Assembly: GCF_016758255.1 (NCBI RefSeq)
Contig: NZ_QYAD01000005.1
Location: forward strand, 1-64,000
DNA length: 64,000 nucleotides
Reading direction: 5' to 3'
DNA from: Leucobacter chromiireducens subsp. chromiireducens
Lineage (GTDB): Bacteria; Actinomycetota; Actinomycetes; Actinomycetales; Microbacteriaceae
The notes under the pieces are model-generated. The model was not told the DNA's origin, searched no databases, and saw nothing but the letters and a program-made list of their open reading frames with translations. Below are positions 9,166 to 19,778 of the stretch, piece by piece (within the stretch, counting starts at the first letter, position 1; each line of letters begins with the position of its first letter). Both the position numbers and the translations under genes were made by a program.

Positions 9166-11490
9166 CTAGGCCGTCGTGACCGCCTGTGTTCCCCAACGCC
9201 GAATGCGGGCGATGGTGAGCGCCGCTGAGATCGGGCGGCCGTAGAAGTAGCCCTGAGCGTTGCTCACACCCAGCTCTGCGAGCACCGCGGCCATCTGTGC
9301 GTCCTCGACGCCCTCGACTACGGTGGTGCGCCCGAGGCTGTCTCCGAAGCCCTGCAGCGCTTTCACCACTTCGCGCTGGCGCACATCGTCGAGGTTGCTG
9401 ATGAGGCTCTTGTCGATCTTGAGGATGTTCATGGGGAAGTGCACGAGCGCGCCCACTGACGAGTCATCCGAGCCGTAGTCGTCGAGCGCGATAATGATGC
9501 CCGCGCGCTGAAGCCGCTCGGCGTCGCGCCGGAGCTCGTCGGTCACGTCGCGGAGCGAGCGCTCGTTGAGCTCGATGCAGAGCTTCACCTCGGGGTGCGC
9601 GGCTGCGGCCTCCCGGATGAACGGACCGAGCTGATCCTCGCTGATCTGCGTCAGCTCAAGATTCACGGTGATGGTGTCGAGCTCCGGGTTGATACGGACG
9701 AACTCGGTTGCGGTCGTCAGCGCCTTCGAAATGACCTGGCAGGTCAGCTCGTTCATGAGCCCGAGGCTCTTAGCGCGCGCCACGAGCGACGGCGGGGAGA
9801 TCGGTCCAAGCTCCGGATCCACGTAGCGCACCAGCGCCTCGAAGCCCCACACGCGCGAGGTGTCGAGACGCACGATGGGCTGGAACGCGAGGTTGAGGCG
9901 CTGGCTCTGGATTGCGCGCGCGACGATGTCGTTGGTGCGCGTGGAGCGCCGAGACGAGACGCTGACGCTACTTCCGCCCCCGCTCGCGCCATTCTCGTGG
10001 CGCGAGCGCTTCGCCTGGAGCATGGTGCGATCCGCGTCCTCAACGAGCGTCTGCGCATCGAGCTCGCGGTGGTGCGAGAACGCGAGGCCGGCGCTCACCG
10101 CGGGCCGGATATCCTCCCCCTCGAGTGACACCCGCTCACTGACCGCCGCGATGATCCGTTCTGCGGACTCCTTCGCATGCTCAATGGACACGAGACCCGC
10201 GAGGATCACCACGAACTCGTCTCCGCCGACGCGCGAGACGAAGTCGCCGCCACCCGCGGTGCGTTCCAGGCGCCTCGCGACTTCGCGCAGCAGCTCGTCG
10301 CCCGTGCGATGCCCGTGGGTGTCGTTCAAGCGCTTGAAGTTGTCGAGGTCGATAAAGAGCAGCGCGATGCCCTCGTGGTACAGGCGGAACTCGTTCGCGT
10401 GCACCAGTGCCTTTTGGAACGCGCCATAGTTCGGGAGTCCGGTGAGCGGATCGGTGTTCGCGCGCCGCTCGAGTGAGTTCACCTCGTGCTGAATGCGAGC
10501 GGCCTCACTTGCGAGATGCGCGAGCGACGCGAGAGCCCGGTCGTCTTCGCGGCTGAAGGCGGTTCCCCCAACCTTTCGGGTGGCGATGAGGAACTGCTCG
10601 CAACCGGGTTGGAGCACAACGCGCGCGCCGATCTCCCCGCGTTCGGGGGCGGTATCGCGAACCTCCGCGTGGCTGGCGCGAACCAGGTCGCAGGCGCGGT
10701 TCTGCAGGGCCAGAGCCAGCTTCGCACCGCTCTCCTGCGGGAGCTCAACCGCAGAGGCTACGACGGCATCGAGTCGGCGCTTTCCCTCAATTGCGCGGAG
10801 TCGCTGCGCCAGGACGTAACACATGAGTGCGGTGAAGAGCACCACAAAGGGGGACCGAGTGAGCTCTGAGTTTTGCTCGAGCCAGGGAATGAGGTTGCGG
10901 TCGATGCTGCGCATCAGGATGGATGCGGTGGTCACCGCGAGCGTGACGAGGGCGAGCCGCCCAAAGCTGAGCGGCGCACTGCGGGCGAGCACATTCGCGT
11001 CCGCCTGCTGGAGGCTGCGCCGTGCGAGCTCACCAAGCACGAAGATGCCGTAGTACAGCGCGGTGCCGCTCAGGAAGGCCACGCCCTCCCAGACTCCGAA
11101 CGCCTCGAGCCACACGCGGATGAGCATGAATCCTGCGGCAGCAGCGCCGCTGAGGCCAGTGAGGTAGAGCGCGTGCAGCGCGATGCGCCGGATGAGCAGC
11201 TGAGAGATCCCGAGCCCGATAATCCACACGCACACGCTGAGCCAGGGCCGTTGCTCGAACGGCGGGATCGTGAGCATCACGATCGACACGCCCACGAGGG
11301 GGAAGCTCGCGTCGCGCCCCACGTTGAACTGGAGCGGGCTGCAAATGATCACGCCGACGATGACGGTGATCACGAGTGTCCACGATTGCGGAGAGGCGCC
11401 CGGCAACTGCACTGCGCCACACACCGCGGCAGCCAGAGCGAATGCTGCGAAGACACCCATGAAAATGGTCTCTCGCTTCAGCGCACCCAT
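9166..11490 (-). CDS. Membrane GGDEF-EAL cyclic-di-GMP enzyme
   Basis: A 774 aa protein. The N-terminal 280 residues hold about eight hydrophobic segments (for example FAAFALAAAVC and WLSVCVWIIGLGI). A GAF-like linker follows, then a GGDEF domain with intact GGDEF near residue 420 (diguanylate cyclase), then an EAL domain with EAL near 550. In the EAL domain the catalytic neighbours VNLE, ELNE, DDYGSDDSS, KIDKS, VEGVED and QGYFYGRP are all present. Both activities could therefore be functional. The start at ATG 11490 has AGGAG at good spacing; the frame is open further but without support. It converges with the TetR-like gene, seven bases away. Confidence 0.93.
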   Translation of the reverse strand: MGALKRETIFMGVFAAFALAAAVCGAVQLPGASPQSWTLVITVIVGVIICSPLQFNVGRDASFPLVGVSIVMLTIPPFEQRPWLSVCVWIIGLGISQLLIRRIALHALYLTGLSGAAAAGFMLIRVWLEAFGVWEGVAFLSGTALYYGIFVLGELARRSLQQADANVLARSAPLSFGRLALVTLAVTTASILMRSIDRNLIPWLEQNSELTRSPFVVLFTALMCYVLAQRLRAIEGKRRLDAVVASAVELPQESGAKLALALQNRACDLVRASHAEVRDTAPERGEIGARVVLQPGCEQFLIATRKVGGTAFSREDDRALASLAHLASEAARIQHEVNSLERRANTDPLTGLPNYGAFQKALVHANEFRLYHEGIALLFIDLDNFKRLNDTHGHRTGDELLREVARRLERTAGGGDFVSRVGGDEFVVILAGLVSIEHAKESAERIIAAVSERVSLEGEDIRPAVSAGLAFSHHRELDAQTLVEDADRTMLQAKRSRHENGASGGGSSVSVSSRRSTRTNDIVARAIQSQRLNLAFQPIVRLDTSRVWGFEALVRYVDPELGPISPPSLVARAKSLGLMNELTCQVISKALTTATEFVRINPELDTITVNLELTQISEDQLGPFIREAAAAHPEVKLCIELNERSLRDVTDELRRDAERLQRAGIIIALDDYGSDDSSVGALVHFPMNILKIDKSLISNLDDVRQREVVKALQGFGDSLGRTTVVEGVEDAQMAAVLAELGVSNAQGYFYGRPISAALTIARIRRWGTQAVTTA

Positions 11491-11696
11491 GCGTTCTCCT
11501 ACTGACGTTCTCCGTGACGCGACCATCACACGCGAAGCGTTCGACGTGACCTGCAGCGGTCGAACCGCGTCAATTATGCCACGGCTCGGGAGTTCGACAC
11601 GCGGGCACATCCCTCATTCGAGCGAGAACTTGCGTGGGATCCGGCGGCGTGTGCCGGCTTCAGCCTGCGCCGGGAGCAGCGTGCGGCGGCGCAGGG

Positions 11697-12359
11697 TTAG
11701 AGCGCGTCGGGTGCCACCGTCTCGGGGGCAGGCCCCGAGATCAACGCCGCGAAGCGCTCGGTTGCGGTCTGGGAGATCTGCTGGGAGGCGGACTTGTCGG
11801 GGCCGGGCTGCGCCACCATCACTGCGTCGCGGAAGTACGCGAGTTCCTGGATTGACTCCGCGATGTCGGCAAGTGCGCGATGACCGCCGTTCTTCTCGGG
11901 GGCGCCGAAGTAGGCCGCGGGGTACCAGCGCCGGCTGAGCTCCTTGATCGTGGAGACATCCACGCTGCGGTAGTGCAGTCGCTCTTCGAGCGTGGGCATG
12001 TACTTGGCGATGAAGCGGCGGTCCATGCCGATCGTGTTTCCTGCGACGAGTGGCCGGCGACCGGCGGTCACGAAGCGGCGCAGGTATTCGATGACCTGTG
12101 CTTCCGCGTCGGCGAGGCTCGCACCATCTGCGATGCGGGGGAGGAGGCCGGAGGTCTCGTGCATCTTGCGTACGAAGTCGTTCATGTGCGCGAGGGCGTC
12201 TTCGCCCGGGTTGATGACGATCTCGAAGCCGGGGTCGAGCGGATTCAGCTCGAAGTCGGTGACGATGACGGCGATTTCGCAGAGCCCATCCCGATCCACG
12301 TCGAGGCCCGTCATCTCGCAGTCGATCCATACGATCTGCTCGGCGGGGGTGTTCGACAT
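11697..12359 (-). CDS. orn: Oligoribonuclease
   Basis: DEDDh 3'-5' exonuclease that degrades RNA oligos of two to five nucleotides and, in many bacteria, the c-di-GMP breakdown product pGpG. The 220 aa protein has VWIDCEMTGLD (ExoI, with D and E), a mid-protein TAGRRPLVAGNTIGMDRRF (ExoII) and KNGGHRALADIAESI (ExoIII, His and Asp). The start at ATG 12359 follows GAGAGGA. Its presence next to a GGDEF-EAL gene may be chance, but the two act on the same signalling pathway. The C-terminal tail (about 30 aa after the catalytic core) is longer than in E. coli. Confidence 0.95.
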   Translation of the reverse strand: MSNTPAEQIVWIDCEMTGLDVDRDGLCEIAVIVTDFELNPLDPGFEIVINPGEDALAHMNDFVRKMHETSGLLPRIADGASLADAEAQVIEYLRRFVTAGRRPLVAGNTIGMDRRFIAKYMPTLEERLHYRSVDVSTIKELSRRWYPAAYFGAPEKNGGHRALADIAESIQELAYFRDAVMVAQPGPDKSASQQISQTATERFAALISGPAPETVAPDAL

Positions 12360-12483
12360 GTGGGGTCCTCTCGACGGGGTCGCGGCGCGGGTGCGCCGGA
12401 ACCGCCCCAGTCTATCGCTGTGGGCTCGTGCCCGGCAGGGGGCTGAACGCACGGAGCTGGGCGCACGGGTGCGGGCAACGCTC

Positions 12484-12489
12484 TACACT
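12484..12489 (+). promoter_or_regulatory. -10 box of a probable leaderless def promoter
   Basis: TACACT lies seven bases before the def ATG, and no Shine-Dalgarno sequence is seen. Transcription would begin at or next to the start codon. Confidence 0.55.
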
Positions 12490-12496
12490 TGCGAGC

Positions 12497-13060
12497 ATGG
12501 CTGTTCTTCCCATCGTCATCTCTGGCGACCCCGTCCTGCACCGTCCCGCCGAGCCCGTCACGGAGTTTGACGCTGAGCTCCGCACACTCGTCGACGATAT
12601 GTTCGAGACGACCGTGGCTGCGCCGGGAGTGGGCCTCGCGGCCCCACAGGTGGGCGTTGGCAAGCGAGTCTTCGTGTGGATGTACGACGATCAGGATGAG
12701 GCCCCCGCACAGGGAGTTGCGATCAACCCGGAGCTGTGGATCGCGCCGCTCGAGCCGGGTCTGCCCGGCGAAGATGAGGTTGAGGGTTGCCTTTCGTTCC
12801 CCGGAGAGCGGTTCGCGCTGCGCCGTTCGCCCCGCGCGCTGCTGCGCGCACAGGACGTCGACGGGAACCCGTTCGAGATTCAGGCGAGTGGCTGGTTCGC
12901 CCGCATCCTCCAGCACGAGTTCGATCACCTTGAAGGTCTGCTCTATGTTGACCGCCTGGTGCACCCCGAGAACCGTGGCGCGCACAAGGCACAGCGCAAG
13001 AATGGGTGGGGCCGACCGGGCCTGAGCTGGCAGCCGGGCGTCGACGACCTCGAAGGCTAG
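12497..13060 (+). CDS. def: Peptide deformylase
   Basis: Removes the formyl group from the N-terminal Met of new proteins. The 187 aa protein shows all three metal-site motifs: GVGLAAPQVG (motif 1), EGCLSFPG with the metal-binding Cys (motif 2), and QHEFDHLEGLL with HEFDH (motif 3). It is divergent from orn. It shares its last four bases with a convergent MFS gene: the CTAG at 13057-13060 gives TAG stops on both strands. An extra methionine aminopeptidase, the next step in N-terminal processing, is found near 54 kb. Confidence 0.96.
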   Translation: MAVLPIVISGDPVLHRPAEPVTEFDAELRTLVDDMFETTVAAPGVGLAAPQVGVGKRVFVWMYDDQDEAPAQGVAINPELWIAPLEPGLPGEDEVEGCLSFPGERFALRRSPRALLRAQDVDGNPFEIQASGWFARILQHEFDHLEGLLYVDRLVHPENRGAHKAQRKNGWGRPGLSWQPGVDDLEG

Positions 13061-14283
13061 CGGCTCGGGCCTGCGTCCCCGAGGTCCGGCGCGCCACCGA
13101 GCGTGCGCGAGTCGGGGACGAGCGTCCACGCGACGCCGGCAACCGCGACGAGCAGCGCTGTGACGCCGAAGGCCCAGCCGAACCCTGCCCAGTCGACAAT
13201 CGCGCCGGCGATGAGCGGGCCAAGCACGCCGCCGAGGTCGCTCGTCATCGAGTACGCGGCAACCACGTTGCCGCCGCGCCGCTGCGCGAGCACATCGGCG
13301 AGCACAGCCTGCTGCCCGGGGTTGACGAGCGCCGAGCCGGCACCAGCCACGAACATGAGCGCCGCGGCGACCCACAGCGTGGGCGAGGCGGGGAACGCGG
13401 CGTAGGTGGCGGCGAGCGTGAGCATGCCGATGATGAGCATCGGTTTGCGTCCCAGCGTGTCGTTCCAGCGCCCGGACGGGAAGATCAAGATCGCATTGCC
13501 CGCCGCGTATGCGGCGAGGATCCAGGCTGCGGTCGCCGCATCGCCGTGGAACGCGACGGCGATGAAGATGGGGATCACTGAGACGCGCACACCGAACGAT
13601 GTCCAGCCGAACGCGAACACGGACAGCAGGAGGGTGCGGTACTGCCCGATCCCGATCGCCTCGCGCAGCGTCATTGCCGGGACGCCGTGTGCCTCGGGGT
13701 CCGGGCTTCCCGCTGCCTGCGAGCGGCGGAGCGCGATGGTCACGACGATGGCGGCCGCGATCAGCGTGAGGAAGTAGAAGACGAACGGCGCGCGCAGCCC
13801 GAAGCCAGCGACGAGGCCGCCGAACACGGGGCCCAGAAGCCCGCCGAGGAGGAAGCCTGCCGCGTTGAGGCTCGCGACTCGGCCCCGCGCTGTCGGCGGG
13901 CTCACCTTGATGAGGAGCGCGGTGGACGCAACGGTGAACATCGTGGAGCCGATTCCGCCGAGGCCACGGAGCACGACGAACTGGCCGTAGTTCATCGCGA
14001 GCGCGGCGGCGCCGGTTGATCCCGCGACGATCAGAATGCCCGCGGTGTAGCTGCGGCGCTCACCAAACTTCCCGACGAGCCAGCCGGCAAGCGGAGCGGA
14101 GACGAGGCGCATGAACGCGAATGCGCTCACGATCGCGGATGCCGCGAAGGTGGAGACCCCGAATTCGAGTGCGAACTGGGGAATCGCGGGCGCCACCACG
14201 CCGTAGCCGAGTGCGACGGTGAAACCGCCGGCGACAAGCGCCCAGACCTCGAAAGGGAGCCGAGCGCGGGGAGAGGCATGCAC
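13057..14283 (-). CDS. MFS transporter (drug:H+ antiporter-1 like)
   Basis: A 408 aa integral membrane protein with about 12 hydrophobic segments. The first segment reads VWALVAGGFTVALGYGVVAPAIP. The A-motif-like loop (GWLVGKFGERRSYTAGIL) and a second one (FPSGRWNDTLGRKPMLI) place it in the major facilitator superfamily, close to the 12-helix efflux type. The substrate cannot be told from sequence. It is a stand-alone gene, convergent with def. The next gene upstream on this strand begins 78 bp beyond it and is a second, 14-helix MFS pump. Confidence 0.88.
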   Translation of the reverse strand: MHASPRARLPFEVWALVAGGFTVALGYGVVAPAIPQFALEFGVSTFAASAIVSAFAFMRLVSAPLAGWLVGKFGERRSYTAGILIVAGSTGAAALAMNYGQFVVLRGLGGIGSTMFTVASTALLIKVSPPTARGRVASLNAAGFLLGGLLGPVFGGLVAGFGLRAPFVFYFLTLIAAAIVVTIALRRSQAAGSPDPEAHGVPAMTLREAIGIGQYRTLLLSVFAFGWTSFGVRVSVIPIFIAVAFHGDAATAAWILAAYAAGNAILIFPSGRWNDTLGRKPMLIIGMLTLAATYAAFPASPTLWVAAALMFVAGAGSALVNPGQQAVLADVLAQRRGGNVVAAYSMTSDLGGVLGPLIAGAIVDWAGFGWAFGVTALLVAVAGVAWTLVPDSRTLGGAPDLGDAGPSR

Positions 14284-14360
14284 CCCACGAGTCTAGCCGG
14301 GTGCGCAGGTGGCCCGGCGGAAGCGCGATGCTCCGCCGGGCCACCTGGGTCCGATCGCGG

Positions 14361-16106
<1,746 letters not shown>

Positions 16107-16742
16107 TTAGCGTGACACGGGCGGGGTGCCGGTGAAGAGCTCTCGACTGAGCGTCAGCGCTCGCCGCAGCTCGGGGCCAATGCTGCCGGTCTCGCCGCGG
16201 CCGAAGAACGCGTGAGCGGCGTGATGCAGCAACCCGCCGAGTACCTGGAGTGCGATCGCCGCGCGCTGGTCTCCGGGTGCGAGGCCCTCACGCTCTTCGA
16301 TCACCGCGGTGAATCGCTGATTCATTTCCTCCGAGTCATGCATGAACTTTTCCATGAACTCGGGCTCGCGTGCGATGATCTGGTTGACGTGCGTGATGGT
16401 GCCCGCGATGTCGAAGACCTCGTCCATCATTTCCACGGCAACCTCAACGAGCTCGTCGAGGAGTGTGGGGCTGATCTGGCCATCGCGAGCGCCGGCAGCC
16501 GAGAATCGGCGGACCGCCTCGCTCTCAAATGGGTCGGCGGGGGAGCCGACGACCGCGGCCTCTTTCGAGGGGAAGTAGTTGAAGAAGGTGCGACGCGAGA
16601 TCCCCGCGGGCTCGCACACGTCCTCGATGGTGAATCCGGCGAGGCCGTGTGCCGCGGTGAGCTTGCGGGCGTGCTCGGTGATCGCGATGCGCGTGCGTCG
16701 CATCTTGGCTGCCCGCCCGGACTCAACTGCACTCTCGATCAT
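16107..16742 (-). CDS. TetR/AcrR family repressor of the adjacent MFS pump
   Basis: A 211 aa protein with an N-terminal TetR helix-turn-helix: TIEDVCEPAGISRRTFFNYFPSKEA at about residues 40-64. The rest is the helical ligand domain. The ATG at 16742 is taken as start, since a well-placed promoter (TTGCAC, 16 bases, CATAAT on the minus strand) would start the RNA at that codon; a TTG three codons earlier falls in the -10 box. A palindrome overlaps the -10 box. Together this is a typical self-repressing regulator-efflux operon. Confidence 0.9.
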   Translation of the reverse strand: MIESAVESGRAAKMRRTRIAITEHARKLTAAHGLAGFTIEDVCEPAGISRRTFFNYFPSKEAAVVGSPADPFESEAVRRFSAAGARDGQISPTLLDELVEVAVEMMDEVFDIAGTITHVNQIIAREPEFMEKFMHDSEEMNQRFTAVIEEREGLAPGDQRAAIALQVLGGLLHHAAHAFFGRGETGSIGPELRRALTLSRELFTGTPPVSR

Positions 16743-16745
16743 AAA

Positions 16746-16778
16746 GTGCAATTATGCACGATTCTCCTGGGAGTGCAA
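16746..16778 (-). promoter_or_regulatory. Promoter and palindromic operator of the tetR-MFS operon
   Basis: On the minus strand, -35 TTGCAC (16778-16773) and -10 CATAAT (16756-16751) are 16 bases apart. The -10 lies inside the palindrome GTGCA-ATTA-TGCAC (16746-16759), the likely TetR-binding site. A further GTGCAA half-site overlaps the -35. The predicted RNA start is at the ATG, so the message is leaderless. Confidence 0.65.
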
Positions 16779-17021
16779 AATTGGCTGTTGGAGATGTGCG
16801 CAACTGGGCTGGCTGAGCGGCGTCCGCGCTGCGGTTGGTGCGCTGTGCCCGCCACACCTGTGCCGCGGATATGGTCGAAACGCAACACGACCCGAACGTT
16901 ACGCGACATCAGGCGACCGTAGTCTGATGAAGGTCAGGGCAACCGTGCGCTGGCCAGATTTACGCAAGAGGACAACTGTGCCGTCGACGATCCGACCATT
17001 CTCCCGTGCACGCTGTGACGC
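16779..17021. other. Intergenic region between divergent tetR and SIP genes
   Basis: No convincing gene is present, and open frames crossing here have no family resemblance. The only element I can point to is a DtxR/IdeR-like box at 16931-16945. Confidence 0.6.
16931..16945 (+). promoter_or_regulatory. Possible DtxR/IdeR iron box
   Basis: AGGTCAGGGCAACCG matches 11 of 15 positions of the core AGGTTAGGCTAACCT of the actinobacterial iron-box consensus. It lies upstream of a siderophore-interacting protein gene, the sort of gene that iron repressors control. The match is partial. Confidence 0.4.
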
Positions 17022-17072
17022 GTGCCGATTCTCCGTGTTCGCAGGTGCGGTGCGGGCGCAGGGGGCCTAGCC

Positions 17073-17870
17073 GTGGCGATCCCATGTGCGCCCGCGCGCG
17101 TCGTCGAGAAGCGCTTCCTGACTCCGAACATGTTGCGTATTCGCTTCGAAGCGGTGGGTAAGTGGCGCTGGCCCACGCACGGGCGCGGCGATGAGCGAAT
17201 CGATATCGCGCTCCCGGCACCCGGTGAGACCGAGGCACGCATTGACGTGTTCAACCTGCCCGAGTATGGGCGCGGCTGGACTGGTGAAGAACCACCCTGG
17301 CGCCACTACACCGTGCGCGGTGTGCACGAGGGTGGGCGTCTCCTCGACATCGACTTCGTGGTGCACGAGGGCGGACTTGCCTCCAGCTGGGCTGAGCGTG
17401 CCGAAACGGGGCACATCATTGGGATCTTCGGAGCCGGAACCCGGGACGAGCCCTCCTCGTACTACGCGGCGCCCGAGGACGCGCAGTTCCAGTTGCTCGT
17501 TGCCGATGCGACGGGCGTGCCGGGGCTCGGCCGCATTCTTGAGCAGCTCCCCGCTGAGGTGCGTGCGCGCGCCATCGTCGAGGTGCCGAGCGAAGCCGAT
17601 ATCCAGCAGTTCGATACGCGAGCTGATGTCGAGTTGGTGTGGCGAGTCGGGACAGGCAACGGACTGGCGCCTAGTGCGCTGCTCGAAGAGGTTGCGCAGC
17701 TCGATGAGCCGGGCGAACCCTGGTACGCGTGGGTGGCGTGCGAAGCCGCGACCAGCCGCGCGATCCGTCGCGAGCTGCGCACGCGGCTCGGCCTCGCGCG
17801 TGATCGGCACCACGCGATCGGCTATTGGACGCAGGACCGCACGGGCAATATGTCCGCCGACGTCGACTGA
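17073..17870 (+). CDS. Siderophore-interacting protein (ViuB-like flavin ferric reductase)
   Basis: About 265 aa. It has the SIP arrangement: an FAD-binding beta-barrel with WRHYTVR (the RxYT/S flavin motif), then an NAD(P)H-binding-like domain with LLVADATGVPGLGRILEQLP, then a C-terminal YAWVACEAATSRAIRRELR. It probably releases iron from ferric siderophores in the cytosol. The GTG at 17073 follows AGGGGG; a GTG at 17022 would add 17 residues rich in Arg and Cys, and I think that less likely. A possible iron box lies about 130 bp upstream. No siderophore permease is next to it. Confidence 0.86.
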   Translation: MAIPCAPARVVEKRFLTPNMLRIRFEAVGKWRWPTHGRGDERIDIALPAPGETEARIDVFNLPEYGRGWTGEEPPWRHYTVRGVHEGGRLLDIDFVVHEGGLASSWAERAETGHIIGIFGAGTRDEPSSYYAAPEDAQFQLLVADATGVPGLGRILEQLPAEVRARAIVEVPSEADIQQFDTRADVELVWRVGTGNGLAPSALLEEVAQLDEPGEPWYAWVACEAATSRAIRRELRTRLGLARDRHHAIGYWTQDRTGNMSADVD

Positions 17871-18016
17871 CGCGCGAGTGGAGTGAACTGCTCGAGTGTC
17901 TGAAGTCACCCCCGCCTGACCCGTGGGTTTGGCGGCCGCGGGTGTTGTTGCGGCTGCTGTGGAGCTGGCTCACTCAACAGCATCGTGCCGGACGAGACGG
18001 CGGAGAATCGGGCCAG

Positions 18017-19138
18017 CTAATGTGCTCCAAGGCGGAACGGCTCTGGGGGGAGGGTGAGGCCGGTGGCAGCGTCGGCAAGGATGCGGCCGACTGCTGGCGC
18101 GAACTTGTAGCCGTGGCCCGAGAAGCCCGCGGCAATGGTCAGCGATCCCACGCGATCCAGCACGAAGCGTCCCGAATCGGTTGAGGTGTACGTGCAACTG
18201 ATCTCGTCAGCGCTCGCGGGGTCGAGGCCGGGGAACCACTCGGCCACGTGTTCGCGGAGTGCTGCCCGCGCCTCCGCAGTTGCGCCGAAGGTGCGCGCGT
18301 CCGGGTCGACCTCGTGCCCAACGAGGTGAAGCCCCACTTTCACGCCCTCGCCAGGGCTTGGCATCCCGTAGACGTTGCCGCCTCGCGCCTCGAGCTGCTC
18401 GTCATCGAACATGTGGTTGAACGACGGCCAGAGCAGCGCGGCATCCCGCGGGGCGAAGTGGGCCGGGTGCTCCTCCGTGACCCGCAGTCGCGGCAACTCG
18501 ACGAGCCCGGCAAGCAGCGGCCGGGCCCACGCTCCCGCTGCGACGATGACGCTCGGTGCGCTGAGCGTGCGGCGAACCCCGGCCGCGTCCGTGTACTCAA
18601 CGCGAGAGCTCGCGTCCCCAGGAAGAATCTCGGCAACGGTCGCACCGCGCTCGATCCGTGCGTCGTGCCGCGTCGCAGCGGCCTCGAATGCGTCGAGTGC
18701 GCGTGCGGCGTAGCCAACGCCAGCGGTGCGGCTGAGGAGCACCGGGCCTGCGAAGCGCATGCCAGCCCAGCGCGCCGTCGCCTCGGCGGGGGAGATGAGC
18801 GCAACGTCCGCGCCGCGTGCGGCAAGAGCGGCGTGTGTCTCCCGGACGGTCTGCTCTTCGCCATGAGTCACGAGTCCGTGGAGTCCGAGGAGCGGGGTGC
18901 TCGCGCCGGTCTCGAGTTCGCGCCAGAGCGCCAGTGCCTCGTCGAACAGGCCGAGATAGTGCTCCTCGCGGTACGCGTTGTTGATGTTGCGAGTGGAGCC
19001 GTGCGACGCGCCTCGGGTGTGGTGTGGGCCGAACTGCTCGAGCAGATGCACCCGCTCCCCGCGAAGTGATAGCTGCCAGGCGGTGGCGAGGCCGATGACG
19101 CCACCGCCAACGATGATGTGGTCGAGTTCCTCGTTCAC
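18017..19138 (-). CDS. FAD-dependent amine oxidase, sarcosine oxidase / N-methyltryptophan oxidase type
   Basis: A 373 aa flavoprotein. The FAD motif IIVGGGVIGLATAWQL is at the N-terminus. GASHGSTRNI follows, the family's SSHGxTR-like segment. Near the C-terminus SCTYTSTDSGRFVLD resembles the region that carries the covalent-flavin Cys in monomeric sarcosine oxidase, followed by AAGFSGHGYKFAPAVG. The reaction is oxidative demethylation of an N-methyl amino acid or related amine, giving peroxide; the real substrate is unknown. GTG 19138 is the natural start for the Rossmann motif. A cupin gene ends 22 bp upstream on the same strand, suggesting an operon. Confidence 0.85.
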   Translation of the reverse strand: MNEELDHIIVGGGVIGLATAWQLSLRGERVHLLEQFGPHHTRGASHGSTRNINNAYREEHYLGLFDEALALWRELETGASTPLLGLHGLVTHGEEQTVRETHAALAARGADVALISPAEATARWAGMRFAGPVLLSRTAGVGYAARALDAFEAAATRHDARIERGATVAEILPGDASSRVEYTDAAGVRRTLSAPSVIVAAGAWARPLLAGLVELPRLRVTEEHPAHFAPRDAALLWPSFNHMFDDEQLEARGGNVYGMPSPGEGVKVGLHLVGHEVDPDARTFGATAEARAALREHVAEWFPGLDPASADEISCTYTSTDSGRFVLDRVGSLTIAAGFSGHGYKFAPAVGRILADAATGLTLPPEPFRLGAH

Positions 19139-19160
19139 TTCGAGCGATGTTCTCTGCGCA

Positions 19161-19523
19161 CTACTCGGCGTAGTAGTTGTTGCCCTGCGAGAATTCAACG
19201 AACGTGCAGTCCGTGTCGCCGACGGCCCAGGCGTCGTGACCCGGCGGGAGTAGCATCGCGTCGCCCGCGGAGAACTCCTGGTAGGTGCCATCCCGCATCT
19301 CGACTCCCAGGGTGCCCGCGGTGACCACCGCAACGTGCGGCAGCTCGCACAGCTCTGTGCCCGCAGCCTCTTTCAGATCCGTTGACCAGCGCGCTCCTGC
19401 GTGAAACGTGACCTGGGTGGCTTCGACGCCCTCGAGCGCGGTCGAACGCTTGGAGATGAGCCCGTAGTTTGACGCCTCGAGGCGGGCAAAGGTGGCTGAC
19501 TGCATCTGGGGGTGAAAGCTCAC
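19161..19523 (-). CDS. Small cupin-domain protein
   Basis: A 120 aa single-domain cupin. The second motif, FSAGDAMLLPPGHDAWAVGD, has the usual PxGxxH layout; the first (ELPHVAVVTAGTLGVEMRDG) keeps HVAVVxxGxxxV but few metal ligands. The start at GTG 19523 follows GAGAGGA. Cupins next to amine oxidases often act as small accessory enzymes or sensors of the same substrate, but nothing here tells which. It is the promoter-proximal gene of the pair with the FAD amine oxidase. Confidence 0.72.
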   Translation of the reverse strand: MSFHPQMQSATFARLEASNYGLISKRSTALEGVEATQVTFHAGARWSTDLKEAAGTELCELPHVAVVTAGTLGVEMRDGTYQEFSAGDAMLLPPGHDAWAVGDTDCTFVEFSQGNNYYAE

Positions 19524-19778
19524 GACGGGGTTCCTCTCGGCGGGGTGGTGCGGGATGAGTCGAGCGTACGAGTTGAGCGGTCGCCTGGGGGCTGTGTGAC
19601 GGAGTATGAAGCGGGTGGTGCGTGCGCCAGGCCTCGCGATGTGCCCGGAAGTCGCCCGCAAACTAATTAGTTATTGTCGGCAAGATATTCGCCTGGCTAA
19701 GATGATTGCATACGCGCAGCTCTTCGGTTGCGCTGCGAAGGGCCCGAAACGCCGGGTCGTGGGTGATGGGAGCAGCAG

